64,000 nucleotides of DNA from Nymphaea colorata (GCF_008831285.2 NC_045138.2:16773934-16837933), one strand, 5' to 3'; positions 26,601-39,270 are shown, counted from the stretch's first letter. The notes: a model not told the origin generated them from the letters alone. A program made the numbers and translations.

Positions 26601-29315
26601 TGTTTCTGATGTGTCAGATACTGTGGAATATAATGTTGAAGCTTGTCAACCAACAGAAGACAGAGATGTTAGCCCAGTCAATTGGGACACAGATATGTCA
26701 GAAATACATCCCGCGACAGAAGCTAGTGGCTCTGAGATAAGTATTCAACGTGCAGAATATGGGAAAATTGACAAAAAGAATCGAACTGCCATGGACGACA
26801 GCTCCTCCACATGTTCTACTGATTCCGTTCCTTCCATTGTAATGAATGGGCAACACAGAGGACATGCTTTGCGTGGATACAACAGCCAAACATCACCAAG
26901 CAGGTTTGTGCGGTTTCTGCACTGGTTTTGTGTATCAAACATCCATGTTTACATCCTTGCTTATTTGTTCTTTTGATCCATTGCTGCAGAGAAAAGAATG
27001 AGCAGGCCAAAGAATGCCATGATCAAATTGGTTCCACCCATGATGGTGACAGACCATCTTTGGATTCTGTCCCAGATGCTGGCTTAGTATGTGATGATAG
27101 TAGCACCTGTGGAAGCATTGGACCTGAATCTGATTCTTTCTTGTCATTAAAAGATCGAACACGTTGGGTAGATCAGCATATTGAGAAGGTGAAGCTCTCC
27201 ATCTGTTTGAATTTGTGGTGCATGATATATATGTGCACATGGATGGGATCCCTCAGGCACTCAGAGAACTAGAAATTTTGAATGCATGCTATTTTGCCTT
27301 CAGATATTGCTAGGATTGTATCAGAAAGTATAGCTTCCTACATTTGAATTGAGCAACCTTCTGATAAAGAAGGTTAGAGGTCAGCATATTTGAGCTTGCA
27401 TGGCTTTTATGTATGAAAAATATCTTTCAGGCAGAAGTAAATGCTTGACTTTTCAAATTGCTAGAACTCTTCAGGAAGTCATGCTTCCTAAATCTGAATT
27501 TAGTAACCTTGCAAGAGAAAGATTACCCCTATATGAGTTCATATTGATTCTGTCTTGCTTTGAGAGATCCATTCCTGTTGGGGCAGGCTTCTAACTGTTG
27601 CAGGAAGCCTAGAACTGTATCATAAAGCTATGCTTCCTACATCTGTACCATAAAGCTGTTGCTGGAATTGTATGACAGAGCTCTGTGCAACTGAATTAGT
27701 GGTCTTGAATATCTTAAAGACTCATATTTTAGGTCTTGTTTCAACTTTCCTTCACTTGACTTGAGTTTGTTTGTTCCTTTTCCAGGATGAAGTTTCATTA
27801 CAACAAAAACGGACTGTAAAAAATGTTGACCTTGAAAGACCTTCAAAGCAGTCACCTGAACGAGCAGAGGAAGTTTCATCATCCCCCGCCAGCCCACCTA
27901 CTGTGAGAAATATGAAGCCTACTTCAGAAACAAGTGAAACAAGTGGGCTAGCTCAAGCTGAGCCAGTTCTTTCGAGGCAAGCATCTACGAACAGCCCATC
28001 GGAAAAAGGAGTGCTGCTACTAACCAGATCATCTAATCCCTTCTCATCCACGTCCCAAAATGAAACTCAAAGGCCGACAAGTATACCAAAGGTCCAGATA
28101 GATCACCATGATAACTCCTCACTGAAAACAATATCAAGTGATGCAAATGCTGCATTGTCAAGACCATCAAGTGCCCCAATTTTTGCTGCTTCTAGAGCGA
28201 CAACTTCAGTCATATCCACTACTTCATCACCTCCATTGTTGGCACGCTCGGTGAGTGCAGCTGGCCGGTTAGGGACTAGTATTGATCAACAGTCGGCCAC
28301 TTCATGTAGTCCTGCTGGTGCTTCTCAATCTTATAGAAATGCCATTATGAATGGACACAAAGTGAGAGCTTCAGGAATTCCTAGCTATTCCTCGTCCTCG
28401 TATCCTAGAGTAAGTCCAGCTTCTTCCTACTCTCAACCTCTCTCTTCAACATCAGCGACCTCATCATTGTCACATGGTGCATCATCGCCTGCATCCATAA
28501 CAACTTCAATGCTCTGCCAGAGCAGCTCTGTGAGGAAACCTGGCAATTCTGCAGGTACAAGCAACTGTCCTGGTTTTACTTTTGGCACAGTGGCACCTGA
28601 GATATTGCAACCGCCGCATCAATCAGAATTGCTTCTTGACGAATCCAGTCCTGTCTCTTGGTTGAATGATAGCACGTCACAAGAAGGTGAGAACAGTCTC
28701 TTCTGCGAATCATATTTTCAGGACGTTCCAAGCCTGGAGGTCTCCAGTTCAGGTAATAGGCGTCCAATGGGCCTTGCTGACTCGCAGGATGAGTTTCCTC
28801 ATCTTGATATTATCAATTACCTATTTGATGAGGAGCATAGTATCGGGAAAGCAGCAACAGTTGGTGGCATGCTAAAGGGCCCAGGGAATCATATCTTCAA
28901 TAGGCAATTTACCTTTCCCGGACTGCATGGTTTTGGACGAGGGAGTGACATGGGAATGATGGACCCAGGCACTTCTTTGCATGGGAGTCAGCTTGAGAGG
29001 TCAGCAAGGTATGCTGGTAACAGTCTCCAGCTGGATTATGGCTCACGAACTGGTTGGTATGACATACAAAGAGAGGGGCATGACATTATGCTTTCTTCAT
29101 ATATGGCACAACCTACTGCATTGGCAGAGAGCTTCTTATGCACTAATCCTCTAGGTCAACTTCATTGGTCTGCAGATTCTTCTGATATTTCATTGTTGAG
29201 AAACTCCGAGGCAGATGGATCTCTTTTTCAAATGCCTGTTGCAGGCTATACCAACTTGGGTTGCAGCAATGGGCTTAATGGATACTCTGTATTCAGACCA
29301 GCAAACGGCCGTTGA
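14674..29315 (+). CDS. TRAF1A: TRAF1a/TRAF1b-like MATH-domain adaptor (MUSE13/14 type)
   Basis: Twelve coding exons: 14674-14851, 17257-17368, 17483-17571, 17674-17742, 17834-17963, 18962-19120, 19278-19629, 21729-21841, 26124-26274, 26431-26903, 26990-27188, 27786-29315. All introns are GT-AG and the sum is 3555 nt (1184 residues). Residues 1-59 hold the family signature STSPPYWDTDDDDD. The MATH/TRAF-like domain spans about 61-192 (KFTWKIENFSQINKREL, then HFAQFTIAVVNKDPKKSKYS). A Cys-containing segment (FRCLDCQYRRELVRVY) and a conserved helical region follow. Residues about 400-470 are Lys/Glu-rich and coiled-coil-like, and the last 510 residues are Ser/Pro-rich and probably disordered. In Arabidopsis these adaptors link NLR immune receptors to SCF-CPR1 for turnover, and TRAF1a/b also affect ATG6 stability in autophagy; the role here is inferred from that. 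The long introns (2.1 and 4.3 kb) carry MITE-like elements. I cannot tell the 1a from the 1b paralogue. Confidence 0.93.
19777..20212 (-). mobile_element. MITE-like element, copy 2, in intron 7 of the TRAF1-like gene
   Basis: The ends match as terminal inverted repeats: CATAGTCACAAA at 19778-19789 and TTTGTGACTATG at 20200-20211. Imperfect flanking duplications are visible (TGTAAAG at 19770-19776 and TGTAAAC at 20213-20219), about 7-8 bp, as hAT-type elements make. The left part, read in reverse complement, matches the right part of the element at 2040-2351. The interior is A/T-homopolymer-rich and has no ORF. Confidence 0.6.
22845..23670. mobile_element. Possible decayed transposable-element segment in TRAF1-like intron 8
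   Basis: Near 22858-22908 there is an imperfect palindrome around accggcc, with arms gtgtatcgtaaaccgtattgg and ccaataggtacgatgtatcac. Related gtatacac/tacgatatggg/gatacaca words and a cgtacc-type end recur at 23535-23670. The AT-rich middle has no ORF. The element borders and target-site duplication are not clear, so this is a weak call. Confidence 0.25.
24530..24859. mobile_element. MITE-like element with GTCAC..GGGTGCG ends in TRAF1-like intron 8
   Basis: The left end reads gtcaccgggtgcg and the reverse complement of the right end reads gtcacatgggtgcg. Near-identical 9-bp flanks surround it: TGTTAGCTA (24521-24529) and TGTTAGTTA (24860-24868). A 9-bp duplication would suit a Mutator-like origin. 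Inside lies a GC-rich hairpin (gcacccgcaccgatgcgggtgc, near 24566-24587) and then an AT-rich core of tatata/tacata words. There is no ORF, so it would be non-autonomous. Confidence 0.55.
27290..27700 (+). repeat. Three diverged repeat copies in the last intron of the TRAF1-like gene
   Basis: Three blocks share the order gctagRactgtatc-like, then atgcttcctacatctg-like, then a variable tail. They start near 27309, 27462 and 27609. Divergence is high, with indels, so the duplications are old. They sit in the intron 27189-27785 just before the large last exon. Confidence 0.45.
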
Positions 29316-30000
29316 AGGCTGTTAAGGTGATGCCTCTGTGTTCGGCTGCATGGTCCCCTAGCCCATTAATGTATTCAAGGTGTTTTCACATGAAAGTTTG
29401 GTGTAATCCTGCTCGCTTAAACGTTCTGTAAAGAGGGATCCACAATTTGCTTCTACTCGCATTTCTACTATCTCTGTTTGCATTTTCCTGTTTCTCTTTA
29501 CTGATTCGAATTAGGAGCCATTAGTCCATTGGCTTCTTCAAGTTTCTGATGTGAAAGTTCCAAAATGAGGAGAAAAGTCACATGCCCTTGAGTTTGTTAC
29601 TTTGACATCCCTCGGTTGATCTCTGTCAATCATTTTGGCACAAGCAGCTCAAATCGACATTCTTCTCATTTTGCTTACTAGGGCACGGCAGCACCCCAAT
29701 TTGTTTGAGGTGTTTGAATAGCTTAAGTTATGCAGTTAAATTGCAAAGTAATTTAGATATGAAAAGTGATGATTAATTTCCGGTATTCTCGTTTTATATT
29801 CTGATACCCTTGTCTCTTAATATGGAAGCCACTCGTAATTGATCCTCCTCTTGTTAAAGAGGAAAATCACAGGTATGTACATCTGTGCAGATGGCAGTGG
29901 AGAGTCGGAAATTTCGCTGGAAGGGGCATTAATATGTACATTTTAATCGAGAAAAACACTAAAAATGTGAAAATATGTACTTATATAGGGTTTTCCGCCA

Positions 30001-30429
30001 CTAGGACTTTGTGGAAGATAGAAGCCTAAAACTTACCGCTGACTGCCTCCAACCCTGGACTCCAACGTGTCTGAGGATTTGATCCTTCTGTCTGAGTACC
30101 TCCTTTGAAATAAAAGCCAAACCCGATTCTTCTTCGAGGCAAGAATCATCACTCTGAATGTCCATGAGCCGATGATTGGTTCTTGATACTGAACATGCAG
30201 TCTGTTCCTGCCAGTAACCATTTAAACGAACTTCACCAAGCTTCGTCATTGGAAACCACAGTGATTCTCCTTTCCAGAGAACCATGTATCTCAGCATTTC
30301 TGTCTCAGGAAAGAGCATCTGAGGGCAGGAGTTGACCACCCCTATGTACATGGATCCACCAGATCTAGACTTGATAGTGCAGATAATCTGATGATCCGTG
30401 CATGCCAACAAGTTCCAATTTGTATTCAC
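30001..30429 (-). pseudogene. 142-codon ORF resembling a LINE endonuclease fragment
   Basis: The frame is open on the minus strand for 142 codons. The spacing of features loosely fits the end of an apurinic/apyrimidinic-endonuclease domain of a plant L1-type LINE: a GGSMYIGVVNSCP strand, then a hydrophobic-LGEV stretch where the family has GDFN, and a late QILRHVGVQGWRQ where it has a DR..xxWR motif. Catalytic residues are not convincingly kept. It lies downstream of the reverse-transcriptase fragment on the same strand, the wrong order for one intact element, so it would be a separate or rearranged copy. It could instead be a chance ORF. Confidence 0.3.
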
Positions 30430-30999
30430 AAGTTTATGCTTTCAGTGTTTTGACCATTTACTAGTTACAACTCCCGTAAGCATCCATATTTTTATACTCC
30501 TTGCACTCAAAAGGGGGATCGATTTTCACAAAATTGTGTGAAAAATTTCCCCAACATATTTCCAATAGGCAGACCTGTTTTCTACTCTGTTATTATGGTA
30601 AATGGCATTCCTTGCAGACCCGAAGCTTGCCCGACACTTCCCTTGTGATCAGTTTTAATATCAAGGACCAAGCCAACAAATGCATTTCCTATTATATGAA
30701 CCACCAGCAAAAAGAGGTGCTTCCAAGAACATGTTACGAACAAATCTTCTTTATTTAGAGAAGCGAACCTAACCTTCCAACTTAGAAAAGCCGGGTTTTC
30801 AAAGTTAACTTCCAGTAAGGATCTACATCAAGAACATTTTTTCCATTTTGTAAAATAATAGAGGCTGCTGTTCTAAATACCAAACTCTACTACTAACCTG
30901 CAAATAGCCAATACATGCTTCATTGGACACTGTACCTTCACATGATAAAAAGAATAATATTTGCAGCCTGCTAACTTTTAGGGGCAAAGAATCACTTTC

Positions 31000-31500
31000 A
31001 TGACAAGCAGACGGCTCGGTGAAGCAAGCGGTTCATAGGGAATGGACCAACTTCAAATTTCAGAATAATGTTGGCCCACTCCAGTTCCTCAGAACAAAAC
31101 TGAATTTGCATGTAGTAATTTGCCTTAACAATTTGGGAAATTGGAAAGAAACCAAGGAAGGTTATGTTCATTTTGGGCTTTGGATAGAATAGGATAGTGT
31201 CGTTTGCATTGACAATATCATGCGGAGTCCTTTCCTTCTGATAAAGGCATGGACCGAGAAGCATAAAAATTGTCTGCAATATTTTTCTACCAAAAACAAG
31301 TATGATGATAGAGAATCACCTTGCCCAGTACCACATGAATCTGAAGAATATACCAACTTTTCCAATTAACAATAGTCACACAAGAAATTCGATCACAAAC
31401 AATAACTCTTCGAACCCATTTGCTTTGAAACATGAGAATATCATGGATTTTTCTAAGAACAGCCAGTTGACATGGTCATACGCCTTTCAAGAGATCAAGT
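31000..31500 (-). pseudogene. Degenerate LINE reverse-transcriptase fragment
   Basis: Three motifs of plant non-LTR reverse transcriptase occur in the right order and spacing on the minus strand, in different frames. KAYDHVNW is at 31485-31462. GQGDSLSSYLF lies at about 31326-31294. NANDTILFY, the counterpart of the catalytic YADD box, lies at about 31210-31184 with its first Asp changed to Asn. Stops and frameshifts separate them, so no protein could be made. The ends of the element are not visible. Confidence 0.65.
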
Positions 31501-32060
31501 TTTTGATAGGGGCAGCCCTCGAGAATGTGACCAAGTTGAAAAAGACATTCACCATGATGATCATCTCTTGCCAAAAGGTGAAGACCAAGTGGACAGGGCA
31601 CTTGCTGTTGCTGCAAGATTGTTGTGAAAGTATACCATGGTTAGGAACTCAACTTGATTTGCAAAATTTTAATTTTTGAAGAACTTACTTTCTGATCATG
31701 TTCAATAGAATTTGATAGATTACTTTGCAGTTTATGCCAAGAAGGGACAAGTTAAGGAAGCGGTTTTGGATTATATTTGATGCGTAATAAATTAGGATCG
31801 TCATTATTTAAAAAGCGTATATTACTAGCAGCAGAAAAATTAATTGGATCCAAGATTTACCAGAAACGAGAGCTTATATCGTCATGTGTGTCAAGACTTG
31901 AGACAGTGGCCCTCAGCCCGGTATATTCATCAACCAAGAAACCCTGAGCAGATTGGGCAGCCGAGATTGCAGATTGCTGAAAATTGATTTTCTCTGGCTC
32001 CGTGAGGAAAACATGAGAACGGGGCTCGTGTAAGCGCTCTCTTCGAGCTCCCACGTGTGG

Positions 32061-32092
<32 letters not shown>

Positions 32093-32096
32093 GAGA
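32061..32096 (+). repeat. (GA)n tract directly before the PIG-K start codon
   Basis: GA repeats broken by one or two C run right up to the ATG at 32097. The tract is therefore in the 5' UTR and forms the context of the start codon (GAGAGAATGG, with A at -3 and G at +4, a good initiation context). Confidence 0.75.
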
Positions 32097-35000
32097 ATGG
32101 GCCTGCCGGTTGAGAGGAGGGGGATCTTCGTCTTGTGGGTGGTGTTGGTTTCGATCACGATACATCCCAAGTTCAATCAAGCGACTGCATCATCGTCACC
32201 GCCGCCATCTTCAACGCACACCAATAACTGGGCTGTGTTGGTCTGCACATCTCGTTTCTGGTTCTCTCTCTCTCTCTCTTCTCTCTCTCGCTATAATTCT
32301 TCTCATTTGTTTGGAAATCAAAATGGTACAATGCATACCCGTGATGAAATTCTTTCCCGATGACAATTATAATGATGCCGTAGACTGCATACGCTCTGAA
32401 CTGTGCTTTAATCTGTTCTTCTCATCAGGACTGACATGTGAGTGGGTTCAGTTTCGTTTCTCTTATTCCATTTTTGTTTCTAATTCATTTTTTCTTTATT
32501 GATTTTTTTTAGTATTCTCAGCATCTGTTTGAGTTTGATCTTAAGGTGGGAAAGATAAGGATTTGTTATTTATGATTCCTCTCTTGATTGGATGGTGGTA
32601 CAGACTATTTTATCTGGCATATTTGAGAGGGTTGCTTCGAAGCATGTTTTTGGTGCCGGGAACAAGATGAATGCGAAAGCATCCGTCTTACCGACATTAT
32701 GAAGTTCACCACATTTTGTGTTGCACCCAATCGGTGATCTGTTTTTTAATCACTTGATACAATAACTTATGGAAACTAGCCATCTTCTTCAGCTTTTACT
32801 GGGTAATTTGTGGAGCTTTTGAAATGGAACTTAGTTCACTCTCTTCCACAGTTGAGACACACAAAAATCAAATATGTGCATCATGCAATTTGTCAGTTGA
32901 GTTCCTTCCGGTCACAAAAGAATATTGATGGGTTTGGCGTTCCAGTGATAAAGTTGTGCATCCCTGTGCCTTCGATTGGTAGGATCTGAATCTTTGGTGG
33001 AATTTCCCATTCTAAAACTTGGTCCTTCGATTCTGATTCATGAATTCAATAGACTTCATTTATGTTCTCATCAACAAATTATTGGCACTGGGGAGGTTGC
33101 TGGAGCCCGCCTGGAGGTGCTTATATACCTATCTCCTTAATTTTTCCCCTTTCTTGTAAATAGAATAAGACCTCTCTCTGAAACTTTTTATCAGATAAAG
33201 ATAAGGGTGATAACGACCATAGGATAGGATAGTGGTATTATTATCCAACTTTTATTACTCAAATTTCTCTCAAATTGTAGAAAAAAGATTGGCACCTATC
33301 AACAATAAACCAGTCTTGGTTCATATAAAGACAAGGTAAATTAGATCAGCATTGTGATTCCTGCGGGATAAGTACATGTTTCTTTCAATGAAAAAGTTCA
33401 TGAGCTATCGGTATCATGTGTTTAACTAACTGAAGGCATTGAATGACTCTTTCTTTCATTATCATTACTGGATTTTGTTTACCAACTGCACTATGACATA
33501 GAGATAGTGTTGTTCTTGAAAATCTGTGGCTGCTAAGAAAAATGGATTTTCTCCAGGTTTAATTATCGTCACATGGCCAACACTCTTTCATTATACAGGT
33601 AAGTGTATGGTGTTCCCCATTTGCTTAAGGTTCTTCATTCTCTATTGTTTTTTTAGCTATGTTACTGGTGCTTTCACAGGACAGTAAAGCGTTTAGGAAT
33701 TCCTGATGAGAGGATTATACTTATGCTAGCAGATGATATGGCTTGCAATGCTAGGAACAACTACCCAGCTCAAGTTTTTAATAATGAGAATCACCAACTT
33801 AACCTGTACGGAGATAATGTTGAAGTAAGAGTTTTCTCAGTACATATTTTTTGTGGTAGCTATCTCACTGAATTGAGAGTCCGTTCGTATATTTCATACA
33901 CTAGTAATTACCAAAAGAACATCTCACTTGCAAAAAACTTTAACTAATTATCCTTCTTCATTTGAGTCTTTGTCTCAAAACTGTACCGTATGCTTCTTCG
34001 TATGAGCTTATTGTAGGAAAAAGTTTCTATGCATCACTGCTGATTTCTTATGAGGCCTTGATATAGAATACTAATAATAAATCCTTCAGCCTTTCATATG
34101 ATGTGATCCAGGTCAAGAAATTGTGTTTTTCCTTAATAAAATGTCTTCTTGATTAGGACAGACATCATAATTGACCTTCTCTTTGGTGAAATAGACATGG
34201 TATATGGACGAGAAACATGTGGTCTTTTATTGGTCAATTTTTTAGGTGGTTTGCCTCTTGAAAGTAGAAGTTCCCAAAGTTATTCAAGTGACACATCACA
34301 TGCTATGAATGCTTTGGAACTTTCTATCTTTTCATGTATGTACTCTTTTGACCAGTACAATTTTTTATTTTGATTCCTCGTGTATTCTTCAGGTGGACTA
34401 TCGAGGCTACGAAGTGACTGTTGAAAATTTTCTAAGAGTGCTGACTGGACGTCATGACTCTGCAGTTCCAAGATCAAAACGTCTTTTGAGTGATGAAGGG
34501 AGTCATATACTTCTTTACATGACTGGACATGGAGGTGACCAATTTTTGAAATTTCAGGACTCGGAAGAGATCCAGAGTCATGACTTGGCAGATGCAATAG
34601 AGCAAATGCGTGAGAAGCGAAGGTAATACTGTATATTTGATGGCTGAATTTCTCGCTGCTTCTACAGTCTAAGTTAGAATTCGATTTTGTAATCTAAATG
34701 GCTTCAGTTTCTGAATTGTTGGTTATGTGGTTTTCTGTGGGACACACATTTTATTGATATCCGGCGTCCCTGACTAATACTCTGATTGATAAATTATTTA
34801 ATATGCTATTGAATGTGCTGTCATAAACCTCTACCATGCTATTTTCACTTTTGCCTTTTGTCTTCAGGTTCAAGGAATTGTTGATCATGGTGGATACTTG
34901 TCAAGCAGCCACCCTGTTCTCTCAGGTATCCACTGTACTTTGACTTTTTGACTGCTCATTAAGGGTCTCAACACTAAGCTTTACCTTACCAAGAGAAAGT

Positions 35001-37190
35001 TTTGAGTTTTATTCTTGCATCCTCAAAAGGGTGTTTGATTTCATAGACCTGTTTACTTTGATCGGGTTTCATACTCCAACCCTGTCCCTTGATGTGCACA
35101 TTTGGAAAATTCAGAGCATTGACCCCTATATATATGTGAGCACCAAAAATGTCTTAGCTTTGCCATGGTGGAAAAATGTTTGGAAACATGTGCCTCTTAC
35201 TGGACCATGAGATCCTCTCTCTTACATAGGCACACACATATTCATGACATTTTTCGTGTATCTTCTGATATGCACATTTCCTATCCTGGCATTTGGGAAA
35301 GTTGCCAGTTTATTTACATTTTATATTGGTTTTTGGACGAGGTATTCTTCCAGTGATGTACTTGTATTCTTTAATACAGTCAATTGATCATGGCTAGCAT
35401 GAACAAGGTCTAGGGTTAGGTTTTGCTTTCAATGACTAGGTCTGACCAACTTACAACTATTTCAAATGCAACATCAACTTGTAAACACTATAACATAGCT
35501 GCTAGCATGTCCACCTTAATGATGCATTATATTTAGTTGAATAGCTGATTGAATATTGCTTGCACATCTGAATTGTTTTTTTTTGCTTGTTCTAAAACAC
35601 TGAAACCGCTAACTAGCTTTGTTGGAATACTTCTTTTCTGGGACTTGATTCTTTATTTCCCAAAAAACTCAAGTGATATTTCTCAGTGAAGACGACTTTG
35701 AAGATTATTCTTCTCTTCTCTTAATTTGTACTTCTCAATGAAAACTATGAAAATAACATTTTCCTTTCAGGTTTTATATCTAATGCCTAATAAGTTGATG
35801 CCATTTGATCAGACAGTGATCTACTATTGTGTCGCCTGCAGCTTTATTCTCCAGGTGTTCTGGCTATTGGAAGCAGTCTGAAAGGTGAAAATTCATATTC
35901 CCATCATTTGGACTCTGATGTAAGTTTTGTCATATTATTGCTTGGCAACAGAAACCTGTTTCTTGTCAACGGATCAAAGGGTTCTTATCTCTCCTCCCCT
36001 ATTCTCTTATCTTGCAGGTTGGTGTTTCAGTTGTGGACCGCTTCACTTTCTATACACTTGCTTTCTTTGAGAAGCTAAATATGTACAACCGTGCTTCATT
36101 AAGTAGGTAATGATGCTATTTGATTTTCTAGCTTAAGTTGACTTGGACTATATTCTCTGTGAGCGAGAATAAGGTTCTAAACTTTGATGTTTGTGTTGTT
36201 TATATCTTATTTACCTCTCATTGGATATCTTGCTTTCATTTTTTTTTTATCACGTCACATGCAGCTTGCACTGCATGGTTTTACATTGTAGATTATCCTT
36301 GACCTTGTGTAAATAAACTAATGATTCACGAAGTAGGCAGCAAAGCGATGAGCTTAATTGTGCACACTTGGGCATTATAGAAACACTTCTATCTCTCATC
36401 TTCTCATGTAAATTTCCCTTTTTGCAGTCTGTTCAGTTCCTACAGTCCAAGCTTGTTGATGTCAACTGCATATTATCGAACAGATCTGTACCAGAGAGAT
36501 TTAAACATGGTGGATATACTTTGTTGGAGTCTCCAGCTTATAGTTTTAAGTCTACTTGACTATGAAGGCAACTAATATCTTTTATTATGTTAGGTACCCA
36601 TTACTGATTTCTTCGGTTCAGTGATGGAAACACTTCATACTGATTCGGCCTACAAAGGTATTTCTGTTGGAAAGGCCATCAACACCCAATTTGAGAAGCA
36701 AACTCATCATATCGTTGATAGTTCTCAGCAAGGAGAGTCAGCCAGCGTATCTAATCTGGATGAAGGAGATGTTACTAAGCAGAAGGTAAGCTTTCATCAT
36801 AGTCACAAATCCTTCATCCACCATGGGCCAGGATTAGTTGCATAAATTCTTTGTAAATGAAAACCCGAGTCCCCTATGGATCTTTGCTGCACCTCAGAGT
36901 TGGTGTAATCTTCGATGTAGTTACGCTGAATGATCCTGTACAATTGTTGCAGGCAAAGACTTAAGCACAACTTTGTACACATCTTTGAAGGTTTTCTTGT
37001 TTTTTATTTAAGAATGTTTCAAGTAATCTACTTTGCTTTGCAGGATATCTTCTGGCTTCTGAATTCCAAATGGGAACAATTACAAGATTCACTGGATAAG
37101 GTGGGGGACAGAGACAAGTGTGTGCACTTTGGGTTTGGTCTGATGGTTCTCATAGCGGCCATTTCGTCTTGGCTCACTAAACCCAAGTAA
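32097..37190 (+). CDS. PIGK: GPI-anchor transamidase catalytic subunit (PIG-K / GPI8)
   Basis: Ten coding exons: 32097-32260, 33557-33598, 33680-33824, 34393-34622, 34868-34925, 35842-35919, 36018-36106, 36428-36509, 36594-36785, 37044-37190. Introns are GT-AG and the sum is 1227 nt (408 residues, normal for the family). The enzyme is a caspase-like C13 cysteine protease. It cuts the C-terminal signal of precursor proteins in the ER and joins the new end to a GPI anchor. The catalytic dyad is His163 (in MTGHGGD) and Cys205 (in MVDTCQAAT), matching human His164 and Cys206. Residues about 9-20 form a hydrophobic signal sequence ([12 protein letters not shown]). A C-terminal membrane segment lies close to the end ([18 protein letters not shown]). 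It works with GPAA1, PIG-S, PIG-T and PIG-U, none of which is in this window. No defect is visible. Confidence 0.97.
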
Positions 37191-39270
37191 ATTGGTGAGG
37201 GAACCTGCAAAAGAAAGCACCATGAAGTTTCATCGTCATGGGCTTTGCCCTTCCATGAGTTTTTGTAACACTTCTTGTTTGTGTCGAATAACTTGGGGCA
37301 TTTATGTTAAAAGAATCTCAATTATAGCTGATCTTCGTTATGCTTGCTCCACGAGCTAGATTAAGCCAGTTCTCTTTATTCCTATGATGATTATTGAGAT
37401 TAGCTAGTTCTTTTATTCTTACGGTGTCCATTGGCCCTTTTTATGAAAAAGCAGCCGTCCTGTTTAGTTGGGCTGCTCACATCATGCAACATGATATAAT
37501 GTATCGGGTTGTGTGTGTGTGTAGAGGCCGAAGCATCCGGACCATCGGAAGAATCCAATAATTATATATATATATATATATATATATTGACAACAACCAG
37601 CTACTATTGTGGTCAGGTAGTTGTTTATATATATATATATATGTATATATTGTGTCATTAGAAACTGTTACACGTTAAACCCTTGGACGGGCAAGTGCTG
37701 TAAATAATAGTTTTTTTGCAGCAGTTTTTAGTAGTACAAAATATAAAATCAACCATTTGGCCATTGAGGTAGCCGTTTGATTTCAATTCTTTTATATATA
37801 TGTGTCCTTTCTTATTCCTGTAAACATTGTATGATGCAAAGACTGTCCAGTCTTGAAGATAACAATCATCATCATACCCAGGTTGGCCACCCAGCTCCAA
37901 TATGAAATAAGACCCACAACTAATAAATTGACCTGAACTCATCTCTGATATGATGAGTTTGGTTGAAGCCTCGCATGACATAAATGAAACATGCATTAAC
38001 TAGGTTTAACGCGTTCAAATGGATGCTACTGTGAGTTGTTTACACTTTTCAATGACCAGAAAACCCACAACCTCTTTTTGGCATATAAACTTCCTGATTC
38101 TCAGTACTCGAGTGCCAAAGGCAGTGGATGTCTTTATTCCAGTTATTCTGTAGGCAATACTTAAATCACATCCTTCCATTATTCATGAAATGTCTCTTTA
38201 CTACTAAGCATTGCCTACAAATGATCCATACTCGAGAATCGCTTGAAACAAAATGCTACGAGAACAAATCAAGGTCAGGTGATTTATTGACGGAGCCCAA
38301 AACATTTAGTGAGGGAGAGAGTAGGCGCCGCCCTAGATTATATGTGGTTCGGCAACTGAGTAGTTTACAAATTCATACTTATTAAAGCTGTCATATTGAA
38401 GAGTGCACTAATAACTTTCTCGGCATTTTGGCTAAGATCAAGCGCAGTATCTGTTCTTGTCAGTCTATATTGAACAGTACATTGACACTCAAATAAATGA
38501 CATCACTATAGATTCATGTCGATCTTAAAACTGTGGGTCTATAGTTTGAGTCGCCCTCTCCCACTGAATATTCATAGTTTTATAACTTAATGTGGATATG
38601 AGATACGTCAGTGTTTTACCTCACTAGCTGCGTCATTGCTCGATTGCCGCAAGCACAAAGAAGCTAGATCATATCTAACCATAATCAATGTGTCCTTATA
38701 TAAATCCAAAGTTCAAGAAAAATTTTAGGCTAACTTTTCTGATTTGTTCTACAAGAAAATCACACTTAAACTGACTCTGCACCAAAGCTTTTTTCATCTT
38801 TTGGCTCAGAGAATCGACAGCTTATAGAACGTGGACTGCAGTTATATGCTTACCAACCAATGTCTGTCTCACTTCACTAAGCAAAGCAACTCTCAAATAT
38901 CTGTAAAGAGGTTGGCACCATGGTCGGGGCGGGAATTGGTCGGTGACCGGTTTTCGTTTTGAATCTCCGCTAACTGCAAACTCAAGCATGATGAGGGCAA
39001 TGTTCTAAGGACCGAAAGCATGCCTTGTACTTTCAAGGAATAAGAGGTTAGGTGAAGACTTTTAACTTTCTTCTTAGCAGTGAGAAACTCTTGCTCACGT
39101 AAAAATCCCATAACCTTGGAGCTAGCCAAAGGCGCCTTGCCTTGCCTTGTGTGTTCCAGGTTCTTTATCGGGGTTGTTTCAGAAACTGACCTACAAAAAA
39201 GGGCTGTCTTTGAGATAAGAATAAATATTTGAGGCATTTTTAGATATTTTGTTTAGACCGAGGCCTTCCA
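37191..39270. other. Intergenic stretch between PIG-K and RPP1
   Basis: (TA)n runs lie near 37563-37587 and 37624-37652 in otherwise AT-rich DNA. ORFs of 85-114 codons at 37658-37996, 38128-38385 and 38893-39237 have no recognisable domain and I do not call them genes. The RPP1 promoter begins near 39240. Confidence 0.5.

Larger units (their letters stand above)
29316..32060. other. Intergenic stretch between the TRAF1-like and PIG-K genes
   Basis: The first few hundred bases are probably the 3' UTR of the TRAF1-like gene. The rest holds LINE fragments on the minus strand (30001-30429 and about 31000-31500). I see no intact gene. Confidence 0.5.

Noticed and set aside
32055-32363. Longer N-terminus for PIG-K starting at 32055
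   Set aside because: Position 32055 is GTG, and the added residues encode the GA repeat. The ATG at 32097 has a good context and gives a normal signal sequence.
38893-39237. 114-codon minus-strand ORF upstream of RPP1, possibly a divergent gene
   Set aside because: No domain, no splice context and composition like flanking DNA. A bidirectional promoter would need transcript evidence.
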